From Agelas oroides (lineage: Eukaryota; Porifera; Demospongiae; Agelasida; Agelasidae), in NCBI GenBank assembly GCA_949130485.1, contig OX422192.1, forward strand, positions 6,239,085 through 6,303,084: 64,000 nucleotides of DNA, read 5' to 3'. The notes under the pieces are model-generated. The model did no database searches. It was not told the origin of the DNA and was given only the letters and a program-made list of their open reading frames with translations. Position 1 is the stretch's first letter, and each line of letters starts with the position of its first letter. The translations under genes and the position numbers were made by a program. Positions 39,401 to 48,762 of the stretch are shown here, piece by piece.

Positions 39401-42400
39401 TTGGTGAGCAACGTTCTGAGGCTTGCAACTTACACTTTGCATGAAGATGTCAGTCGACCTTGTGTGCATCTTACAAACGGATGCAATAACTTTATTTACT
39501 GTTTAGTTGGTTTCTTTGACTAAAGAGGCAATGGCACCACATTCAATCTGTAGTACATGTTACAACCGTCAATCCTTAAACTTAAAATATACAGTGCTAT
39601 CAGTGTGCATTTGCATATACTGTAAATAGTGCAGTATAACTAAACCCTCATAACTTTGTAACAGAGGTTTATCATGTGTGGTTGAGTTTACAGGACTATT
39701 CATGATGAGATAGCATCCTTTTTAGTAACTTTCTACCAGCATAACGAAGATACAATACAGGGGTTATCAAGCGCAGTGTAGGTTTCACCAGCTAGGTCAT
39801 GTCTTATCATGTGGATAGTGACACCTATTCCCCTTTCCTGATTCCATGCCATTAACTAGCTTTTGCAAAATCTATCAGAGACTGCTGCAATTGAGTACAC
39901 TCTGAGTTTCTTAAGCTGAAGCCCTCTAACATTAGCAGATAGTTGGTTAGAATTACCCTACATGTGTATGACCTCGTTCTCAGGTCTCGTCCATTTTTTA
40001 TACTTCAGTTTGTGCTCATAATAGTACACAAAAGTGGAAAACCAGCAAAAGCAGTGTTATCTCATTCGCTTACCCCATTTTCATCTTTGACATTGATGTC
40101 AGCTCCTTTATCAACCAGGCACCTTACCGTGTCCACATGATTGTTTAAAGCTGCTGCAAACAGGGGAGTGTGCTGATGGGGAGAATTAAAGGAAAAGAAC
40201 TTCAGCACAATGACCACATATCCTAGCACTTGATTAATTTCTATTAAGTAAATTTCATTTCAACTGTATGAATTCATTACAGTAAATAAAAGTCAAGAAA
40301 CAGCAGTTGTAGAAACAAATAGGTGTTGCACAAAGCAAACAGATGAATGTATGTTTCCGATACTAATGAAACTGACAACTTTGCACTGGTAGACATACTT
40401 ATCAAACCTCAGCTGCCATTATGTCAAACAGCCACTAACAAGTGACTTTAGTTCCTACCAGCATGCGTCTGGTGGGCATCTTTCTGAGGCTCACGACTTA
40501 CACTTCACATGAAGATGACAGTCGAACTAAGACCTCATGCTAACATCAAAGAAAGTGTTATGAACTTCAACACCCATACTGGAATGGTAGATTTCTACCG
40601 TTTAATTGGTAAATCTTGGCTGTTTGACTTATATAGGGGGGCAATGCCAACACATTCAACCTGAAGTACAAGCTACAACTGTCAATCCCTAAAGTTCAAA
40701 TATATACTTCTATCAGACTGCATTTGCACATACTGTAAATAGTCCAGTATCACTAACTTACTTATTCGAACGTTTACCCTCACAAACTATAGCTTTGATT
40801 GTAACAGAGATTTATCTGAGTTTACAGAAATATACATGACTCAATATCAACCTTTCAGTACCTTTTATACCAGCATAAAAAAGAGAGGTAAATAAGTGCA
40901 GTATAGGTTTCAACATGCAGCTAGGTCATGTCTTATTATGTGGATAGTGACAACTATTCCCCTCTCTTGATTCTATGCTTTCTGCTTTTGCAAAATCCCC
41001 CACTAGGAGACTGATGCATTTGAACACTGTTTCTTAAGTTGAAGCCTGCTAACATTAGCAGATAGTGTACTAGAATTACCCTAAATGATATAGCCTCATT
41101 TCCAATCCTTTCTCTTTTTGTACTCTTCAGTTTGCGATCATAATAAAAGTGGAAGACTGCCAAACGTATTCTAATCCCATTCTCTTACCCCTTTCTCATC
41201 TTTGACATTGATGTCAGCTCCTTTATCAACCAAGCACCTTACTGTGTCCACATGATTGTTTAAAGCTGCTGCAAACAGGGGAGTGCGCTGATGGGGAGAA
41301 TTAAAGGAAAAGAACTTCAGCATAATGACCACATATCCTAGCACTTGATTAATTTCTATTAAGTAAATTTCATTTCAACTGTATGAATTCATTACAGCAA
41401 ATAAAAGTCAAGAAACAGCAGTTGTAGAAACAAATAGGTGTTGCACAAAGCAAACAGATGAATGTATGTTTCTGATGCTAATGAAACTGACAACTTTGTA
41501 CTGGTAGACATACTTACTGAACCTCAGCTGCCATTATGTAAAATAGCCACTAACAAGTAGCTTTAGCTCCTACCAACATGCATACCATATAGTGCCAAAT
41601 TTTCGAGGTGCATAATATTCACAGTTTTTGCAGATTTGTCTCGTACTGTGAAAATTAAGCTCCTTGAAAGTTTTCAGATAAATTGCTCAGGAGTCCGTGG
41701 TATGGTCTGGAAATGATAGCTATTCCACTTTTGTACTATTGCATGGTCGTCAAGAGCAACATGGCTCTCGACTGTTATTTTAAAGTGAATGCTTCCTGAT
41801 TCGTGGAGGGCCACTTTTGGAAGTTCCTTCAATGTCCATTGCGCTTGTCGATGGGGAGGTGTCTCCGGCCTGAGATGCATAGTTGATGAACTCCAACGAA
41901 CGAAATCAAGGAGGCCCTATACGAAGTTTGCCCCTGCGAGAATGCTTGGATTTGGAAGGGAGCAGCCGAGCATGGCGTTGTTGCAACTAAGAACAAAAAT
42001 TGTGCATTCAGCCGCCAAAAGTGAGCATGGCTAACGAAATCATCAATCAGCGAAATTTTGTCCCTCAAAAATTTGGCGCTATGTGGTATGACTGGTGAGC
42101 AACTTTCTGAGGTTCTCAAGTTACACTTCGTATGATGTGAGTCGAACTAAGACCTCATGCCAACATCAAAGCTACAACTTACACTTAAAATGTATACTGC
42201 TATCAGAGTGCAATCACACATAGATTAACCATTTAACAACTGATGATGTTTTTTTGCATCATCAGTTTTTGGCTGCATGTTATCAGTTGGCACAATCTGT
42301 TTTGAAGATAGGTTCTGCGCTAGCAGAAAGGGTGGGATAGGGTGACAGTGCATGGCGGCTGTTGTATCTGCCTGTAGAAAAGCCCTTGTCAGTGCCAGGT

Positions 42401-45400
42401 GGGCCATTTGTCTGCCTTCTTGCACAAAACGTCATAGAAAATGCTCCTTTCACCATGTAGGGACTCCAAACCACTCTAGGCTATTTACTGCATGGAAGAC
42501 TTTATTAGGCTATAGATACCTTCCTTGGTCCGTATTTCCACTTCTGCTTGGAGATAGGCACTGGAAACTTGAGTCAAAGCTTTATTGACACATTTTCTGT
42601 GGGTTCGTGATTTTGGTCACACACACTCATTAGCAAGCATTCAATAGTCTGGACCCTCCGACCAGAGAACGCTCCTCCGGACTTAAAGCTGCCTAAAATG
42701 CCAGAAAATGGAGTCCCTACAAGGTGAAGGGAGTGTTTTCTATGCCCGTTTGTGCAAGAAGGCAGACAAATGGCCCACCCGGCGCTGACCAGGGCTTTTC
42801 TACAGGCAGCTGCAACAGCCGCCATGCACTGTCACCCAGAGGGGTGCACCCACCCACCTCCCTCTGTCCCACCCTTTCCGCTAGCGCAGAACCTATCTTC
42901 AAAATGGATTGCGCCAACTGATAACATGCCAAACGGAGTCATCGGTTGTTAATAGTGCAGTATAACTAACTTACTTATTTGAGGCTTATCCTCACAAATT
43001 ATAGCTTTGATTGTAACAGAGATCTATCGTGTGTGGTTGAGTTTACAGGACTATTTTTGATTTAATATTTTAGTGACTTTTCTACCAGCATAAACAAGAT
43101 ACAGTACAGGGGTTATCAAGTGCAGTGTAGGTTTCAACAACCAGGTCATGTATTAGCATGAGGATAATAACATCTATTCCCCTCTCCTGATTCCATGCCT
43201 TCTGCTCCTATTTGGATAGTTTTCACACTGTACTAATAATTGTTGAAACTTCCATTAACCCCAAGCTCACATCAAACAGACCTGTGGGTTAAACAATTTA
43301 CCACTGCCCAGCCTCCATATAGCTACATAGTGTAGAAGGCCTACAACTCTAGCTAAATTTGACAGTTCTGAACTTCTGTTAAACATCATCTAGAGAGCTT
43401 CAAGTTCTGCCTCTTGGGTTGAAAAATTTGATAGTACTAATTGCATTTTCTAAATGACATTCATTTTCACTCCACACTATATGAATCAGTCGTGGTCAAA
43501 ATGACAGTTGTTCAAGCAATAGTTTTAATGTTGATATCAGAAGAGAGGTATTCATGAGTAGCTAGAATGTGGTTTTGACTTGGATTTTTTTGACTGAGAG
43601 TTTAGAAGATACTCCAGAAATTTGACAAATTTCTTTGAAGTTGTATAAGTGTGATCACATCTATGAACATGGTTAATTAAAGCAAATGTCCTCAAATGTC
43701 TTCATTTGTTTTGTAAAGTCTATCACTAGGAGACTTGTATTTAACTACAGTCGGAGTCCATTAAGCTGAAGCCCTCTAACATTAGCCGATAGTTAGAATT
43801 ATCCCACATTTGTATAGCCTCGTTCCCATGCCTCCTCTATTTTGTACTCTTCAGTTTGTGCTCATAATAATACACAGAAGTGAAAGACTGCCAAAAGTAT
43901 TCTAATCTCATTCTCTTACCCCTTTCTCATCTTTGAAATTGATGTCAGCTCCTTTATCAACCAAGCACCTTACTGTGTCCACATGATTGTTTAAAGCTGC
44001 CACACATAGGGGAGTGCACTGATGGGGAGAATTAAAAAAAGAACTTCAACATGATGACCATGCATTTTAGTACTGCATGTACACTTTCAATAGGTGTTGC
44101 ATGCATGTAATGATAATGAAGTTGACAATTTGTACCGCTTATTGAAACTCAGCTGCCCTTATGTAAAACAGCCATTAACAAGTAACTCTAGCTCCTACCT
44201 CATGCATGTTTGGTGAGCAACGTTCTGAGGCTTGCAACTTACACTTTGCATGAAGATGTCAGTCGACCTTGTGCCAACATCAAAGAGCGTGTTATGAACT
44301 TCAAAACAGATACTGGAATGGTAGATTCAAGCTGGTTGTGCATCTTACAAACGGATGCAATAACTTTATTTACTGTTTAGTTGGTTTCTTTGATTAAAGA
44401 GGCAATGGCACCACATTCAATCTGTAGTACATGTTACAACCGTCAATCCTTAAACTTAAAATATACAGTGCTATCAGTGTGCATTTGCACATACTGTAAA
44501 TAGTGCAGTATAACTAAGCCCTCATAACTTTGTAACAGAGGTTTATCATGTGTGGTTGAGTTTACAGGACTATTCATGATGAAATAGCATCCTTTTTAGT
44601 AACTTTCTACCAGCATAACGAAGATACAATACAGGGGTTATCAAGTGCAGTGTAGGTTTCACCAGCTAGGTCATGTCTTATCATGTGGATAGTGACACCT
44701 ATTCCCCTTTCCTGATTCCATGCCTTTAACTAGCTTTTGCAAAATCTATCAGAGACTGCTGCAATTGAGTACACTCTGAGTTTCTTAAGCTGAAGCCCTC
44801 TAACATTAGCAGATAGTTGGTTAGAATTACCCTACATGTGTATGACCTCGTTCTCAGGTCTCGTCCATTTCTTATACTTCACTTTGTGCTCATAACAGTA
44901 CACAAAAGTGGAAAACCAGCAAAAGCAGTGTTATCTCATTCGCTTACCTCATTTTCATCTTTGACATTGATGTCAGCTCCTTTATCAACCAGGCACCTTA
45001 CCGTGTCCACATGATTGTTTAAAGCTGCTGCAAACAGGGGAGTGTGCTGATGGGGAGAATTAAAGGAAAAGAACTTCAGCATAATGACCACATATCCTAG
45101 CACTTGATTAATTTCTATTAAGTAAATTTCATTTCAACTGTATGAATTCATTACAGTAAATAAAAGTCAAGAAACAGCAGTTGTAGAAACAAATAGGTGT
45201 TGCACAAAGCAAACAGATGAATGTATGTTTCCGATACTAATGAAACTGACAACTTTGTACTGGTAGACATACTTACTGAACCTCAGCTGCCATTATGTAA
45301 AATAGCCACTAACAAGTAGCTTTAGCTCCTACCAACATGCATACCATATAGTACCAAATTTTCAAGGTGCATAGTTTTCGTCTCGTGCTGTGAAAATTAA

Positions 45401-48400
45401 GCTCCTCGAACGTTTTCAGCTAAATTGCTCGGGAGTCTGTGGTATGGTCTGGAAATAATGATAGCTATTCCACTTTTGTACTATTGCATGGATGTCAAGA
45501 GCAACATGGCTCTCGACTGTTATTTCAAAGTGAATGCCTCCAGATTCCTGGAAGGCCACTTTTGGAAGTTCCTTCAATGTCCATTGCGCTTGTCAATGGG
45601 GAGGTGTCTCTGGCCTGAGACGCGTAATTGATGAAGTCCAACGAACGAAATCAAGAAGGCCCTATACGAGTCGAACTAAGACCTCATGCCAACATCAAAG
45701 CTACAACTTACACTCCTTAAACTTAAAATGTATACTGCTATCAGGGTGCAATTACACATAGATTAACCATTTAACAACCGATGATGCCGTTTGGCATCAT
45801 CAGTTTTTGTCCGCATGTTATCAGTTGGCGCAATCTGTTTTGAAGATAGGTTCTGCGCTAGCAGAAAGGGTGGGATAGGGTGACAGTGCATAGCGGCTGT
45901 TGTAGCTGCCTGTAGAAAAGCCCTGGTCAGTGCAAGGTGGGCCATTTGTCTGCCTTCTTGCCCAAATGGCATAGAAAATGCTCCTTGCTGGGCAGTGTCT
46001 GCACATCTTGTAGCTCTCCCTTCAGTCCAGATCCAGCAGTATCGGTCATAATCTGCTTTCAGGACACAAAAGGAATTATCTTAGCGCTTTCTTGTATGCC
46101 CAGAACTTCGGTGAGCACCTTGGAAACTCCAATTGTGGCAGGTCTCGGCAGGACCTCCACTGTAAACTGGTGACTGGCCAAACTTATTATCAGAGAGTCA
46201 TCACGTTAGACATAGTGATTAACATAATATTACATAATGTCTGAATTAATAAGAGTTTAGAGTTCAGCAATTAACAGTTCAGCATAGCCATGTTACACCT
46301 CAGCTATAAAAAAGCAATTAAAATGTAACGCCAGTTCCTACCAACATGCATATAACTTTCTGAGGCTTGCAACCTACACTTTGCATAAAGATGTTAGACA
46401 AATTATAACCTCATGCAAACATCAAAGAGCATGTTATGAACTTCAACACATACTGGAATGGTAGATTCACCCTATTTGTGCATCTTACTAATGGATGCAA
46501 TAATTTTATGTACTGTTTACTTGGATAATCTTGGTTCTTTGACTTACAGAGGCAAGGCCAATACATTTAACCTGAAGTACAGCTACAACTGTCAATCCTT
46601 AAACTTAAACTATACGAGTGCATTTGCATATACAGTAAATAGTGCAGTATAACTAACTTAGTTATCTGAGGGCTTATGCTCACAAACTATATAGCTTTGA
46701 TTGTAACAGAGATTTAATGTATGTAGTTGAGTTTACAGGAGTATTAATGATGGAATAGCATCCAGATTAGTAACATTTCTACCAGCATAAGGATATACAG
46801 AGGTTATCAAGTGAGGTGTAGGTTTCAACAACTGTGCCACGTCATTTCATGCGGATAGTGACACCTACCCTCTCCACTAATTTCATGCCATCTGCTCCTG
46901 CAAAATCTATCACTAGGGGACTGCTGCATTTAAATATAATCAGACTTTCCTAAGCTGAAGCCCTCTAACATTAGCAGATAGTGTTTTAGAATTATCCTGA
47001 ATGTGTATAGCCTCATTCTGGGCCTCCTCCATTTTGTACCCTTCAGTTTGTGCTCATAGTGATACACAGAAGTGGCAGACTTGCAATAAAAGTAGCAAAA
47101 TCTTATTTCTAATTTACCCCCTTTTCACTTTTGACATTGATGTCAGCTCCTTTATCAACCAGGCACCTAACTATATCCACATGATTGTGTAAAGCTGCCA
47201 CACATAGGGGAGTGTACTGATGGGGAGAATTAAAGAAAAAAGAAAACTTAAGCATGATAACATGTATCCTAGTACTTTATAATTCTAAATAAATCATTTC
47301 ACCTGTATGAATTGATTAGAGTAGTACTTCAAGAAGCGGGGGTTGTTGTAACAAATAGGTGTTGTGTTGTACAAAGAAACAGATTTGTGTAAGTTTTTGA
47401 CGCAAATACTGGTAATCATAGTTATCAAACCTCAGCAGCCCTTATGTAGAGCAATTAAAAATTAACTCCAGCTCCTACAAACATGTACAACTTACACTTT
47501 GCATAAAAATATCAGTCAACATCAAAGAGTGTGTTATCAATTTGGTATAGGTACTTCTTTAACCTCAGCTGCACATTATGTAAAACAGCAAGTAACAAGC
47601 AAGGCAATTCACACTTACACCTAACACAGTTACCTTAACACAACAATCTCTCACACAAATTATCATACCTTGACTGTAATGAACACTATGTGCTAATGTT
47701 CTAGTTATTAGGAACTGTAAGGATTAACGTGTCCTTATGTGACAGTCACAACAGCTGAATACTGCATTTAACTACCATATGCTGTGGGGGTTGATTTGCT
47801 TGCATGACTTTCATGCAGACTATTTAAAAAAGATAAGCAAATTATCTGGAAATAGTTATGTATTCATCAATGGACACAAAATTTTGTTAGATTACTGAGA
47901 ACAAAACTAACACAAAATCGCATTAGTGATTCACAGTCAAAGTGTAGTCTCATTAACTTACACCACTCTCATAATCTTTGATGTGGATGTCAGCTCCTTT
48001 GTCAAGAAGGCATTGTACTGCATTCACATGACCTTTAGATGCTGCCCAGTGGAGGGGAGTCAACTGATGAGGAGAATTAAAGCAACATTGAAAATAATGA
48101 TCTGGTAGTCTAGTATACAGCTGCTATTGTAACATGCAATAATGAAAGTAAACAGCTAACACGCATCCTCATACTGATTCAGGAATGGTAGTCAGTATAC
48201 AGTAGTTGTGCGCTGTATAAATGCACATACTAATTTTACATAAATTTTAGTTGACTTTAGGGGGCAATGCCAACAAATCCAACATGAAGTACAAGCTACA
48301 GCTGCCTACCCTTAAACTTGAAAAATACTGCTATCAGAGTGCATTTGCACATTCTGTAACAATTCCAGTATACCTATGTATGTACACGAGGGCTTACACT

Positions 48401-48723
48401 TGCTACTCTCACAAACTACAGCTTTGATTGTAATGGAGATTTATCAAGTGTGGCTGAGTCCAAAGAACTATCATTGAGTAGGGTAGTACATCAGAGAGTC
48501 GGTAGACTCTCTATGTAGGGATGGCGCCGACGCGCAATATATGCAATACTTAAGCAAAAGCCGTATAACTTCACCACAAACACGCTAAAAGCTTATTTAA
48601 AGCGCCCAGGCCTCCTCTTTAAGTGCCTTTGTGATCAGCAAGACTCATATAAGTGGCCAAAAGCCACGCGGAAGACAGCTAAACGAAAAAGGCTGCGGTC
48701 AAGAAAGTGCCATTTTTCGTATC

Positions 48724-48762
<39 letters not shown>

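Larger units (their letters stand above)
9800..48120 (-). repeat. Array of duplicated ANK exon-plus-intron units
   Basis: Sequence around each ANK exon repeats. Downstream in plus coordinates come AACTTGA..ATGATGACCATGTATCCTAG, CAGCTGCCATTATGT and ACATCAAAGAGCGTGTTATG. Upstream come GCTAGGTCATGTCTTATCAT, CTAACATTAGCAGATAGTG and GTTCCCAGGCCTCCTCC. Copies of these landmarks occur before nearly every exon from 9991 to 47962. Units are about 0.4 to 1.7 kb before transposon insertion. Some blocks are nearly identical: 13.24-14.08 with 21.35-22.86 kb, 20.0-20.95 with 43.08-44.03 kb, and 39.3-40.45 with 44.1-45.3 kb. Confidence 0.85.

Noticed and set aside
42225-42952. Six overlapping frames of 60-83 codons
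   Set aside because: All are produced by the inverted arms of the 720-bp element and mirror each other.
48722-48762. Pyrimidine microsatellite as a splicing or triplex regulator
   Set aside because: A simple repeat in an intron with no evidence beyond composition; listed only as a microsatellite.
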